A stretch of 64,000 bases of DNA, taken from assembly GCA_946480925.1 (NCBI GenBank), contig CAMLLU010000022.1, positions 1 to 64,000 on the forward strand. The letters run 5' to 3'. The position numbers and the translations under genes are program-made. The stretch comes from an uncultured Rivibacter sp. Lineage in GTDB: Bacteria; Pseudomonadota; Gammaproteobacteria; Burkholderiales; Burkholderiaceae. Under the pieces are notes generated by a model. It worked only from the letters and a program-made list of their open reading frames with translations. It was not told the origin of the DNA and searched no databases. Below, piece by piece: positions 41,701-50,264 of the stretch; within the stretch, counting starts at the first letter, position 1, and every line of letters begins with the position of its first letter.

Positions 41701-41955
41701 GCGCTGCACATCCTTTGTTTCATCGGAGGTCCGGGCCACCCACCCTTGTCCTCCCACCGGTACTCATCCGCGTGCTGGGACGCGAGCCGAGCGTGCTCTA
41801 ACAAGCACTTCACTCTGCTTTGCTTGAGCATCAAGAATGTGGCGTCTTCCTCGCTGAGTCCCTCACGCTTTTGCTGGCTCAGAGAAGCGTTTGTCAAACT
41901 CGACCAAGACTTGGCGAAGCAGCATCAAATGTTCACTGCTGAAGCCGTCGGATAG
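41701..41955. other. Gene-free, lower-GC stretch
   Basis: About 255 bp of noticeably more AT-rich sequence with TTT/CTT runs. Short ORFs exist on both strands (for example a 69-codon one ending at 41955 and a leftward one entering from 41897), but none has a ribosome binding site or recognisable protein. It may be residue of a lost accessory gene related to the remnant just upstream. Confidence 0.45.
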
Positions 41956-42807
41956 CTACCTCGATAACCTCCGGTACTCCGAGTAATGCCGGATCGCCCT
42001 CGTCGCGTGCCCCATCTGCTCATGCAGCCGCGCAGCGTTGTAGTGCGCATCGGCAAAACCCGGCTGCAGCTGGATGCAGCGCTCGTATGAAGCCAGCGCC
42101 TCGTCGAAACGTCTTGCGTCCTCCAGCGCCACAGCCAGGTTGAAGTACAGCAGCGGCTCGTCGGGCTTGTGCTGCAGCGCTTGGAGGTTCAGCTCGATCG
42201 CGTCCTTGCAGCGGCCGGCGTCGCACAGCATCACGCCCAGGTTGAGCACCGGGTCCACATACCCAGGGTCGGCTTCGATGGCTCGACGGTAGGCGCGTTC
42301 CGCACCGGGCAGGTCGCCCTGGCCCTCAAGTGCCAAGCCTTCATCGAACCAGTCGCTTGCGCTCGATGCTTCAGCATCGAGCGCCGCCGTCTCGCGCGAC
42401 AGAAAGCTCACCGCCGACCCGCCTGCCTGTGGTACCGGCCGCACCTCGAAGTCCATCAACAACTGGCCCGAGTCCGCGTGCCATTGCGTGTTGCCTTCGC
42501 GCACCGCCACCTCGCTGCCCACAGCGCTGATGCGCAGCCCTGTGAGCGGCAACTCGGCCGGCAGCGTGCTGCGCAGGCGCTTCAGCGCGCTCACGATCTT
42601 GCGCGGGGCGATCCGTGCGCTTTGCAGGCCGTGCGCGGTGCGCAGCAGCACCACGTCCTGGAACGTGAAGCGGTATTCGCGGCGTGGGCCGCGGCTGGGG
42701 GTCACGAAACCTGCGTCGATGAGGCCGCCGATCACGGCCTTCGAAATACCCAGCATCGACTGGATGTCGCGCAGGCTGTAGGTCTCCATCCGCAGCTGGA
42801 GGCTCAC
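41956..42807 (-). CDS. MerR-type helix-turn-helix protein fused to TPR repeats
   Basis: 283 residues from a GTG at 42807 that overlaps the ku stop (GTGA); an ATG at 42789 is an alternative. Residues 8-75 form a MerR-like winged helix (YSLRDIQSMLGISKAVIGGL, VTPSRGPRREYRFTFQDVVL). After a beta-rich linker, residues about 150-275 are TPR repeats (DWFDEGLALEGQGDLPGAER, AYRRAIEADPGYVDPVLNLG, RCKDAIELNLQALQHKPDEP, RRFDEALASYERCIQLQPGF). No metal- or drug-binding MerR C-terminus is present. Overlap with ku makes it part of the NHEJ operon, where it may control ku-ligD or tie repair to a signal. That role is inferred. Confidence 0.83.
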   Translation of the reverse strand: MSLQLRMETYSLRDIQSMLGISKAVIGGLIDAGFVTPSRGPRREYRFTFQDVVLLRTAHGLQSARIAPRKIVSALKRLRSTLPAELPLTGLRISAVGSEVAVREGNTQWHADSGQLLMDFEVRPVPQAGGSAVSFLSRETAALDAEASSASDWFDEGLALEGQGDLPGAERAYRRAIEADPGYVDPVLNLGVMLCDAGRCKDAIELNLQALQHKPDEPLLYFNLAVALEDARRFDEALASYERCIQLQPGFADAHYNAARLHEQMGHATRAIRHYSEYRRLSR

Positions 42808-43724
42808 TTCCGGGCGCGGCTGCGCGCGGGAGCGGCTTCAGCGGCGGCGGGCGCAGCGATTGCGCGCTTGGCGCCCTTGCGTTCCTTCGGCGCTTCGGCC
42901 ACCACCTCGGGCTCCTTCGCCTTGGCCGGTGAGGGCGTCGCGGCCTTCTTGCCCTTGAGGCTGGCGCGCAGGGCTTCGGTGAGGTCGATGATCTGCCCGC
43001 CGCCGCCCTCGTCGGCACGCGGCTCGGTTTCGACGATGGCCTTGCCTTCGATCTTCTTGTCGATGGCGGCGAGCAGGCGCTGCTTCTCGTCGTCCTTGAA
43101 CTCTTCGGGCTCGTAGGTGTCGGCCGATATCTGGTCGATGAGCTGAAGGGCCAGCTGCAGCTCGGGCTTGGCGATGTCGGCCTTCTCGATGTCGAGTTCC
43201 TTCATCGAGCGCACTTCGTCGGCATACAGCAGCTGCTGCAGGATGAGGCCGTCTTCCCCCGGGCGCACCTGCACCACGTATTGCTTGCCCTTCCACACCC
43301 AGCGCGCCAGCGCGCAGCGGCCGCTTTCGCGCATGGCCTGCATCAACAGGCCATAGGGCTTGGCGCCGCGCTTGTCGGGTGCGAGGTAGTAGGCCTTGTC
43401 GTAGTAGATCGGGTCCACCGCCGAAAGCGGGATGAACGAGATGATGTCGATGGTGTGGCGCGCGGACTCTTCGAGCGCCTTCAGCTCGTCGGACGTGAAG
43501 GTGACGTAGCGGTCCTTGTCGAACTCGTAGCCCTTGATCATGTCGGCGCGCTCGACGACCACGCCTTCCTTCAGGCACACGTACTGTTGCTTGAGCCGCG
43601 AACCGCAGTTGTGCAGCAGGTTGAAGTGCACGCCGCCCGAGCTTTCCGTGGCCGAATACACCTTCACGGGAATCGACACGAGGCCGAAGCTGAGCGACAG
43701 CGTGGCAATGGAGCGAGCAGCCAT
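42804..43724 (-). CDS. ku: Bacterial Ku homodimer subunit (non-homologous end joining)
   Basis: 306 residues from ATG 43724, discarding a longer frame. The Ku core spans about 1-255 (RSIATLSLSFGLVSIPVKVY, GVHFNLLHNCGSRLKQQYVC, VERADMIKGYEFDKDRYVTF, IISFIPLSAVDPIYYDKAYY, YADEVRSMKELDIEKADIAK). The C-terminal about 50 residues are Lys/Ala/Pro-rich (SPAKAKEPEVVAEAPKERKG), the basic tail that in many bacterial Ku proteins helps threading and ligase recruitment. It binds double-strand DNA ends and recruits LigD. It follows ligD after 112 bp and overlaps the MerR-TPR gene. Confidence 0.95.
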   Translation of the reverse strand: MAARSIATLSLSFGLVSIPVKVYSATESSGGVHFNLLHNCGSRLKQQYVCLKEGVVVERADMIKGYEFDKDRYVTFTSDELKALEESARHTIDIISFIPLSAVDPIYYDKAYYLAPDKRGAKPYGLLMQAMRESGRCALARWVWKGKQYVVQVRPGEDGLILQQLLYADEVRSMKELDIEKADIAKPELQLALQLIDQISADTYEPEEFKDDEKQRLLAAIDKKIEGKAIVETEPRADEGGGGQIIDLTEALRASLKGKKAATPSPAKAKEPEVVAEAPKERKGAKRAIAAPAAAEAAPARSRARK

Positions 43725-43836
43725 GGGCGTGACCTTCCTTGCTTGCAAACCGACCGGCGGAGTGACGAGATTACGCCTGTCGCACGGGCTTTGCCAAGCC
43801 AGCCGTAGCGGCACTGCCGCCTGGGGCCATGCCGAT

Positions 43837-46602
43837 TCAGCCCGAAAAGCCAAGCGCTTTCATGGCCTTGGCGAGCGTCTGCCGCGAGCGCCAGTAGTCG
43901 GCCCAGGGGTCGTTCTTCTGGAACGACAGGTATTCGCGCGCATTGCCGATGTTCCATTGCGCCCCACCCTTGATGCTGCCCAGCTGGTCCCACGCGATGG
44001 GCATCGAGACGCCCATCCCCGGTCGCGCGCGCGCCGAAAACGCGGCCACGGTGGTGGCGCCGTGGTTGTTGCGCAAGTAGTCCACGAACACCTTGCCTAC
44101 GCGGTTGGCCGCACCCGACTTGGCTACGAAACGCGATGGCACCGTTTGCGCGAGATGCTGCACCACGGCTTGCGAAAACGACTTCACCGTGTCGTAGTCG
44201 AGCTTGGGTGCAATGGGCACCACCACGTGCAGGCCCTTGCCTCCGCTGGTCTTGAGCCAGGCCTTCAGGCCCAGCTCGGTCAGCAGCGTGCGCGTCAGCA
44301 TCGCAGCCTCCTGCACGCGCTGCCATGGCACGCCTTCGCCGGGGTCGATGTCGAACACGATGCGGTCGGGTTCGTCGATGCGCCTGGCGGTGGAGTTCCA
44401 CGTGTGGAACTCGATGACGTTCATCTGCGCCGCATTCACCAGCGCTTCGGCGCTGGGCACTTCCAGCAGGCCCGCATGGCCGGGCCACAGGCTGGGGTCG
44501 AGCTCGCGCAGCCCAGGAATGCTGCCAGCCCCCAGGTCTGGGCTGCGCCCAACCCGCTCCCCAAGGGGCTCACGGAAACCTGGGGCGGCCCGGCGTTTCC
44601 TTGTGAGCTTGTCGTCGTGCTTCTGGAAGAACAGCTCGCCACCCACGCCGGTGGGGCCGCGCATCAGCGAACAAGGCCGCCCCTTCAGGTGCGGCAGCAT
44701 CCACTCGGCGACGCTTTCGTAGTAGTGCACGAGATCGAGCTTCTTGAAGCCGGTGGCCGGGTCGATCACACGTTCGGGGTGGGTGATCTTCACGCCCCCC
44801 ACGCGAGGTTTCGCGCCGGCCGCTACACCGAGCGCGGCCAGCACGGGCTTCGTGCGCTCGCGCCGCACCTGCTGCGCAGGCTTGTCCACGCGCAGGCCCT
44901 GAAACACCGCATGGCGCACGCTGCCGTCGGGCGTCCAGCCTGAAAAGCTGATCTCGGCCACCAGCTCGGGCCGCACCCAGCGTTCCTTGCCCAGCGTGCG
45001 GCGCGGCCAGCGGCCCGGCTCCACGCTGCCGGGCGGAAACGGCGGCTCCTTCGTTTCGAGCTGCACCAGGCGCTTGTGCAGGTCGGCCGAGCGGCTGGCC
45101 GTCCAGCCGCTGCCCACGTTGCCGGCGTACTGCAACACACGGCCCGCATCGTCGTAGTAGCCCAGCAGCAACGAGCCCACTTCGCGGTTCGAGCCCTCGC
45201 GATCGACAAAACCGCCGATCACGAGCTCCTGCCGCTCGTGGGTCTTGAGCTTGAGCCAGGTTTCGGTGCGCCCGCTGGTGTACGGCGCGTCGGCCCGCTT
45301 GGCCATCAAGCCTTCAAGGCCAATGTTGGCGGCCGACTGCAGCAGGCTCCCCGGGTCTGCCGCGAAGTCGGCGCTGAAGCGCAGGCGTGCGCCGTCCTTC
45401 GCGTCGAGCAGTTGCTTGAGCCATGCACGGCGCGCGCGCAGCGGCGTGTTGCGCAGGTCATGGCCTTCGAAGAAAGGCACATCGAACAGGAAGTACTCGA
45501 TGGACTCGGTGCGCGAGCGGTCGAAGGCGTTCTGCAGCGCGTTGAAGTCTGGCGTGCCGTCGTCGCGCAGCACGGTGATCTCTCCGTCGAGCCAGCTCGA
45601 GCGCAGCTCCAGCGCTTCGAGCGACTTCACCAGCGGCTTCATCTTCGAGGTCCAGTCGTTGCCGTTGCGCGTGTAGAGCTTGATGTGCCCGCGCGCGTCG
45701 AAACGTGCGAGCAGCCGGTAGCCGTCGAGCTTGAGTTCGTAGACCCATTCGCCGCGCATGGGCACGGACTTGGCCAGCGTGGCGAGCTGGGGCTCCAGCG
45801 TTTGAGGCAGCCCATCGGCCGGCTCGGCCCCCGGCAGCTCGACCACCGAGGTCACCGCGGGCAGCGCCTGCGCGGCCGCCGCGGCACCGTTGCCGCGCGG
45901 CTCGCGCGCTTCCACCGGGCCCAGCGGTTTTTCGATGACGCTGTCGGGCAGTGCGGCGATCACGTCGTACTCGGCCAGCGGGCGAGCCCAGGCATCGCGC
46001 TTCTTGAAGAGCATCCACGGGTCCTGCGTGCGCCCCTCGCCCCCAGCGGCACCTCGTGCCGCGCCCCCCGAGGGGGACTCAGCGCCTTGGGAGCGGCCCG
46101 ACGGCGCCGACGGCTTGGCAATGCGCACCAGCTCCCACAGACCTGCAAGCTTTTCGCCATGCAGCTTGAACACGAGCTTGCCGGAGCGCATGCCTTCATG
46201 CGGGTCACCCACGGGCTCCCAGGTGCCGCGGTCCCACACGATCACGCTGCCCGCCCCGTATTGCCTGGGCGGGATGGTGCCCTCGAAGCCGCCATAGGCC
46301 ACCGGGTGGTCTTCCACGTGGATGGCCATGCGCTTTTCCTTCGGGTCGAAGCAAGGGCCCTTGGGTACGGCCCAACTCAGCAGCACGCCGTCGAGCTCGA
46401 GGCGGAAGTCGTAGTGCAGCCGCGAGGCCCAGTGCTTCTGGATCACGAAGCTCAACACGCCTTCGGCGCCGGGGGCCGCTTCGGCCTTGGGCTCCGGCGT
46501 GACGGCGAAGTTGCGTTTGGCGTTGTAGCGCAGCAGCGCGTCCATGTCGGGCTTCGGTCGCGCGCGGCTGGCTGGGGGCTTGCGCGGCGCGGTGGAGGCC
46601 AT
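43837..46602 (-). CDS. ligD: ATP-dependent DNA ligase D (phosphoesterase-ligase-polymerase)
   Basis: 921 residues from ATG 46602. Domain order is PE-LIG-POL: phosphoesterase at about 45-165 (FVIQKHWASRLHYDFRLELD, KRMAIHVEDHPVAYGGFEGT), ligase at about 270-580 with catalytic Lys near 292 in VYELKLDGYRLLAR and LEGLMAKRADAPYTSGRTET, polymerase at about 605-915 with GELFFQKHDD, VFDIDPGEGVPW and LKTSGGKGLHVVVPI. It processes and seals broken DNA ends with Ku. Two segments are odd: residues about 165-195 (Ser/Gly/Ala-rich, between PE and WMLFKKRD) and about 663-694 (Arg/Gly-rich, between FFQKH and IPGLRELDP) have no place in the family and are encoded by palindromic repeat-like DNA. Both keep the frame. 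Whether the polymerase domain still works is uncertain. Confidence 0.94.
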   Translation of the reverse strand: MASTAPRKPPASRARPKPDMDALLRYNAKRNFAVTPEPKAEAAPGAEGVLSFVIQKHWASRLHYDFRLELDGVLLSWAVPKGPCFDPKEKRMAIHVEDHPVAYGGFEGTIPPRQYGAGSVIVWDRGTWEPVGDPHEGMRSGKLVFKLHGEKLAGLWELVRIAKPSAPSGRSQGAESPSGGAARGAAGGEGRTQDPWMLFKKRDAWARPLAEYDVIAALPDSVIEKPLGPVEAREPRGNGAAAAAQALPAVTSVVELPGAEPADGLPQTLEPQLATLAKSVPMRGEWVYELKLDGYRLLARFDARGHIKLYTRNGNDWTSKMKPLVKSLEALELRSSWLDGEITVLRDDGTPDFNALQNAFDRSRTESIEYFLFDVPFFEGHDLRNTPLRARRAWLKQLLDAKDGARLRFSADFAADPGSLLQSAANIGLEGLMAKRADAPYTSGRTETWLKLKTHERQELVIGGFVDREGSNREVGSLLLGYYDDAGRVLQYAGNVGSGWTASRSADLHKRLVQLETKEPPFPPGSVEPGRWPRRTLGKERWVRPELVAEISFSGWTPDGSVRHAVFQGLRVDKPAQQVRRERTKPVLAALGVAAGAKPRVGGVKITHPERVIDPATGFKKLDLVHYYESVAEWMLPHLKGRPCSLMRGPTGVGGELFFQKHDDKLTRKRRAAPGFREPLGERVGRSPDLGAGSIPGLRELDPSLWPGHAGLLEVPSAEALVNAAQMNVIEFHTWNSTARRIDEPDRIVFDIDPGEGVPWQRVQEAAMLTRTLLTELGLKAWLKTSGGKGLHVVVPIAPKLDYDTVKSFSQAVVQHLAQTVPSRFVAKSGAANRVGKVFVDYLRNNHGATTVAAFSARARPGMGVSMPIAWDQLGSIKGGAQWNIGNAREYLSFQKNDPWADYWRSRQTLAKAMKALGFSG
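44521..44616. repeat. Palindromic repeat-like insertion inside the ligD polymerase domain
   Basis: About 96 bp (32 codons) separating the conserved FFQKH and IPGLRELDP blocks. The DNA is unlike coding sequence and is a string of short palindromes: GGAAAC ... GTTTCC, CCCC-TT-GGGG and GGGC-GCA-GCCC, the make-up of dispersed intergenic repeats in this bacterial group. The length is a multiple of three and leaves no stop codon. Confidence 0.65.
46018..46110. repeat. Palindromic repeat-like insertion between ligD phosphoesterase and ligase domains
   Basis: About 93 bp (31 codons) made of GCGGCAC-CTC-GTGCCGC and CCCCC-GA-GGGGG hairpins plus flanking CTTGGGAGCGG. It encodes a low-complexity Ser/Gly/Ala linker between LVRIAKP and DPWMLFKKRD. 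The hairpin pair is typical of REP-like intergenic repeats in Burkholderiales; this copy lies inside a gene and keeps its frame. Confidence 0.68.
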
Positions 46603-46607
46603 GTGGG

Positions 46608-47291
46608 TCAACCGCGCAGCTTGTCGATCCAGCGCACCAGCGCGTCGAGGCCGTCGTTCAACACGTCGGCGTCCTTTCGGCCGCTTCTGGCGGGCACGTG
46701 GAAGGAATGGTCGGCCTCGGGCGCGACTTCGAGCGTGGCGTGCGGCGCCAGCTGCTCGATCAATGCGGTAATGAGTGCGAAGTCGGCCAGCTCGTCGCGC
46801 GTGCCCTGCCAGAACCACATGGGGCACGCCACCTTGTGCAGGTGGTCGGCGCGCTGCGTGGCCGGCTGCTTGGCGGGGTGCAGCGGAAAGCCCAGAAAGG
46901 CCAGGCCCGACACACCGGGCAGCGGCTGCTGAGCCTGCGCCTGCGAGGTCATACGCGCGCCGAAGGACTTGCCGCCGGCCACCAGCGGCAGCCCAGGCAT
47001 CGACTGCCGGGCCTGCTCCACCGCGGCGCGCACCGCCGCATGCGCCAGCGGCGGGGAGTCAGGCCGCCTGGAGCCGCGCTCCATGTAGGCGAAGTTGTAG
47101 CGCAGCGTGGCGATGCCGCGAGCCGCCAGGCCTTGGGCCACGGCCTCCATGAACGCATGCGTCATGCCGGCCCCGGCGCCGTGCGCCAGCACATAACCCG
47201 CACGGGCCTGCGGCGGCGCCAGCAACAGGGCCGAGACTTGCTGCGTGGCGTCGATTTGCAGGCGCAAGGGCTGCGAGGCAGTGGGCGGCAT
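46608..47291 (-). CDS. Alpha/beta hydrolase, KANL3/Tex30-like family
   Basis: 227 residues. VLAHGAGAGMTHAFM forms the oxyanion region, GGKSFGARM holds the nucleophile serine (GxSxG), LAFLGFPLHPAKQP follows, and the acid/His are in QGTRDELAD and ADHSFHVPARSG. Dienelactone-hydrolase-like fold; bacterial members are uncharacterised esterases. It ends 5 bp before the ligD start, so it belongs to the NHEJ transcript, a position with no obvious functional link. Ribosome binding site weak. It is divergent from the cyclodeaminase-like gene 102 bp away. Confidence 0.87.
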   Translation of the reverse strand: MPPTASQPLRLQIDATQQVSALLLAPPQARAGYVLAHGAGAGMTHAFMEAVAQGLAARGIATLRYNFAYMERGSRRPDSPPLAHAAVRAAVEQARQSMPGLPLVAGGKSFGARMTSQAQAQQPLPGVSGLAFLGFPLHPAKQPATQRADHLHKVACPMWFWQGTRDELADFALITALIEQLAPHATLEVAPEADHSFHVPARSGRKDADVLNDGLDALVRWIDKLRG

Positions 47292-47393
47292 GGCAAACGG
47301 AAAGGGCGGACGGTCAAGGGTTGTTTCGAGTCTGGATGCAAATCGCCTTTCGGTCTACCCTGCCCGCCTGCCGACCCTGCCAGCGAGCCGCCC

Positions 47394-48368
47394 ATGCATT
47401 CACCGCTGTTCATCGATGCCGCCGCCGTTGCCGCGGCCCTGCCCTGGGAGCGCCTGATCGATGCGCTGTGGGCCGCGTTCCGCACCGCGGGCGAAGCTAC
47501 CGTGCCGCAGCGCCTGCACTACGCGCTCAAGCCCGGTGCCGATGCATCGCCCGTGCTGCTGGTGATGCCCGCGTGGGGCGCAGGCCTGGGCGTGGGCACC
47601 AAGCTCGTGACGGTGTATCCGGGCAACGAGCGGCTGGGGCTGCCTTCGGTACACGGGCTCTACGTGCTGATGGACTCGCGCACCGGCCGCCCGCTCGCGG
47701 TACTGGACGGCGCAGAGCTCACCGCGCGGCGAACCGCTGCCGCATCGGCGCTGGCGAGCCGCTATCTGTCGCGGCCCGACAGCCGCTGCCTGCTGATGGT
47801 GGGCACCGGGCGGCTCTCGCGCCACCTGCCGCTTGCGCATGCACAGGTGCGGCCCATCGAGCGCGTGCTGGTGTGGGGGCGATCACCCGCGAAGGCGCAG
47901 GAAACCGTGAACGCACTCGCGGCCCAGGGCCTCGATGCGCAGGCCGTGGAGTCGCTGGCCGAGGGCGTGCGGCAAGCGGACATCGTGAGTTGCGCCACCC
48001 TTTCGACCGAGCCGCTGTTGCGGGGTGACTGGCTGCGGCCCGGCACGCACGTGGACCTGGTGGGCGCCTTCACGCCGACCATGCGCGAAAGCGACGACCG
48101 CGTGTTCGCGCGGGCCGATGCGGTGTGGTGCGACACGCGTGAAGGCGCATTGGCCGAGGCCGGCGACATCGTCCAAGCCATCGCGGCCGGCGCCTTCAGT
48201 GCAGAACGCCTCGCGGGCGACCTGGTGGAGTTGTGCCGCGGCGGCGGCAGCGCCCGAAGCACGGTGGCCGGCATCACGGTGTTCAAGTCCGTCGGCATGG
48301 CGCTGGAAGACCTGGCCGCTGCACGCCTGGTGGTGGACAGCCACACCCTGGACGCGGCGACGCCGTAG
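47394..48368 (+). CDS. Ornithine cyclodeaminase / pyrroline-2-carboxylate reductase family enzyme
   Basis: 324 residues from ATG 47394. NAD-binding Rossmann protein of the OCD/mu-crystallin family: LVTVYPGNERLGLPSVHGLY, LDGAELTARRTAAASALASR (catalytic Arg/Lys region), LLMVGTGRLSRHLPLAHAQV (dinucleotide loop), VLVWGRSPAKAQ, ADIVSCATLSTEPLLRGDWL, HVDLVGAFTPTMRESDD. Members either deaminate ornithine to proline or reduce cyclic imines such as pyrroline-2-carboxylate in hydroxyproline and lysine breakdown. The VGTG in place of the commoner GxGxQA loop and the lack of arginine-catabolism neighbours favour the reductase role, without proof. Confidence 0.9.
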   Translation: MHSPLFIDAAAVAAALPWERLIDALWAAFRTAGEATVPQRLHYALKPGADASPVLLVMPAWGAGLGVGTKLVTVYPGNERLGLPSVHGLYVLMDSRTGRPLAVLDGAELTARRTAAASALASRYLSRPDSRCLLMVGTGRLSRHLPLAHAQVRPIERVLVWGRSPAKAQETVNALAAQGLDAQAVESLAEGVRQADIVSCATLSTEPLLRGDWLRPGTHVDLVGAFTPTMRESDDRVFARADAVWCDTREGALAEAGDIVQAIAAGAFSAERLAGDLVELCRGGGSARSTVAGITVFKSVGMALEDLAAARLVVDSHTLDAATP

Positions 48369-48372
48369 GGCC

Positions 48373-50178
48373 TCAGCGCTTGCTCTCGACGCGCCGTGAG
48401 TTGAGCCCGTCGGACAGGACCATCTCGAACTTCCCGCCGGCCGGCAACTGAGCCGTCGACAGGCGGACCTCGCCGCCGTGCAGGTCCTGCGCGAGGTTGA
48501 CGCGCCTGGAGCCGTCCGTCCACGTCACGGTCAGGAAAGGCATGTTCGCGGCATCCCAGCGCAGCAGCAGCGTGCCGTCGGTTTCCGACAGCTGGAGCAC
48601 GGACTGCAGCCCGGCCACCGTCCCGGAGGTCGACGAGGGCGTGCTCGTCTTGCCCTGCCCCGTGGTCGCCTTCGACGCGGCTTGCACCAGCACCTTGCCG
48701 TCACGCCAGACCGCCATGCCGGTCACCGTGCCGGGGTTGGGAATGACGACGCTGAAGTGCTGCAGGCCCTGCCTGTGGTCGAGCGCCTGGGTGGAGAACG
48801 CATAGTCGGTCACCCCGGTGGCGGTGGTCACACGCAGCGTGTACGGGCCCGATTCGATCGCGGGGCGCCCTTGCAAGGCCTTGACGGGATTCAGCTCGAC
48901 CGATTCCCCGCGGATCCGGCCGCTCACGAGCAGCACTTCCTGCACGGCGGCTTCGGCCGCCGAGGCCTTTGCCGCCGCTATCGTTGTGCTGGCCGCGCTC
49001 GCGGTCTTGTCGGCAGGCGTGAGGTAGACCTGCATCTTCCGATAGTCGTAGTCGGAGAAGAAGTCGCCGTCGCAGTAGCTCATGACGTCGTGCTCGTCCT
49101 GCGGGCGCGGGTCGTGGAAGGACTGCAGGTAGTCGAGATACGGCCACACGTAGTGGCCCGGTATGCCGAGCTGCGCATCGGGATACGGGAAGTTCGGGTC
49201 TGGATCGTCGGCGTTGCCGCAGTCGGCGTGACGCAGCGAGAGGTTGTGCCCGAGTTCGTGAACGACCGTCTGCCGCACGATGACCGGGAAGTTGGGCAGG
49301 TCTGCCGAAACGGCCGTGCGGCCCGGCATGTAACCCATGCCCAACCAGCCGACGGTGTGCTTGGGCACGAAGCCCATGTAGTGGTCGTGAGCGCCGGCGC
49401 CTTCGATGGTGCGCAGGTCGGAGAGCTCACCGAGGATGGTGGACATCACCTCCCCCCACGTGTCCTCGTCCTCGGGCACTGAAGTGACCTTGCCGGAGAC
49501 GTAGACCGCGTGGGTCGGCACCGTCACGCCGGGCACCGGCAGCATGGCCGTCAGGTGCTGCGCCAGGTCCGACGGCGGCTGGCCGGAGACGTTGCCGATC
49601 TTCACGGCGATCGGCACGAAGCGCATCGCCACGGCGCCGCCCACCCGGGGTGTCACGGCGGTGGTGTCGGCCCCCGGCACGTGGATGGTGAGCTTCATGC
49701 CGGACTTCACCAGTTCGGCGGGCAGGGTGGCGGTGTAGGCGTCGTCGAAGCTCGGCACTTCGGGTGTGACCGTCGGCACCTGCACGCGCGGCGCATTCAG
49801 CATGATGTCTTTCGAGGTGCCGTCAGCGCTCTCGACGTGCACGGTACCCGCTTCGGGTGTGGTGACGGCCGCCGCCGCAGTCGCATTGACCTTGAGCAAC
49901 GCCGACTTGCCGCTGACCAACACCAGTTCCGGATTCGTGCTGTCGTAGAGCATGCTCTGCGCAAACTGCACACTCGCCACCTTGACGGTGACTGCCGACG
50001 CTGGCGTCGAAGCGGTGGTCTGCGCGCTGGTGGCGGCCGCCAGGTTGTCGCTGGCGCCCTGGCCACCACCGCCACCACCGCCACCACCACCGCAAGCCGT
50101 CAACGCCGCGGCAGTCACGGCGGCAAGGGAAAGCAGCAGCGCGCTGCTGCGAGTTCGTTGCCCCATGGGGGCAGCCAT
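48373..50178 (-). CDS. Metzincin-like metalloprotease lipoprotein
   Basis: About 601 residues from ATG 50178 (GGAAG upstream; ATGs at 50193 and 50166 also possible). Lipobox LTAC followed at once by ten glycines. Near residues 305-320 lies VVHELGHNLSLRHADCG, the HExxHxxxxxH zinc motif of metzincins, followed about 65 residues later by the Met-turn DVMSYC. Beta-rich domains precede and follow. It is a surface-anchored zinc peptidase of unknown substrate; the closest known group is the gametolysin/M66-like metzincins. It is divergent, across 295 bp, from a LuxR-type regulator gene that may control it. Confidence 0.86.
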   Translation of the reverse strand: MAAPMGQRTRSSALLLSLAAVTAAALTACGGGGGGGGGGQGASDNLAAATSAQTTASTPASAVTVKVASVQFAQSMLYDSTNPELVLVSGKSALLKVNATAAAAVTTPEAGTVHVESADGTSKDIMLNAPRVQVPTVTPEVPSFDDAYTATLPAELVKSGMKLTIHVPGADTTAVTPRVGGAVAMRFVPIAVKIGNVSGQPPSDLAQHLTAMLPVPGVTVPTHAVYVSGKVTSVPEDEDTWGEVMSTILGELSDLRTIEGAGAHDHYMGFVPKHTVGWLGMGYMPGRTAVSADLPNFPVIVRQTVVHELGHNLSLRHADCGNADDPDPNFPYPDAQLGIPGHYVWPYLDYLQSFHDPRPQDEHDVMSYCDGDFFSDYDYRKMQVYLTPADKTASAASTTIAAAKASAAEAAVQEVLLVSGRIRGESVELNPVKALQGRPAIESGPYTLRVTTATGVTDYAFSTQALDHRQGLQHFSVVIPNPGTVTGMAVWRDGKVLVQAASKATTGQGKTSTPSSTSGTVAGLQSVLQLSETDGTLLLRWDAANMPFLTVTWTDGSRRVNLAQDLHGGEVRLSTAQLPAGGKFEMVLSDGLNSRRVESKR

Positions 50179-50247
50179 CGTCTTCCAGGGCATCGATTGC
50201 GTCTCGGCGGTTTGCAGCAGTAATTGCCGGACGCTATCCACCACGCA

Positions 50248-50264
50248 CGGGCAAGTCATGCCCG
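50248..50264. promoter_or_regulatory. Inverted repeat CGGGCA-N5-TGCCCG in the protease/regulator gap
   Basis: A perfect 6-bp inverted repeat with a 5-bp spacer, 70 bp upstream of the metalloprotease start and 210 bp upstream of the LuxR-type gene. It could be an operator for the regulator or a 5'-UTR hairpin of the protease mRNA. Nothing else regulatory stands out in the 295-bp gap. Confidence 0.35.

Noticed and set aside
43837..46827. 996-codon version of ligD
   Set aside because: The first 75 codons overlap the hydrolase gene in another frame; the ATG at 46602 fits family length and leaves a 5-bp gap.
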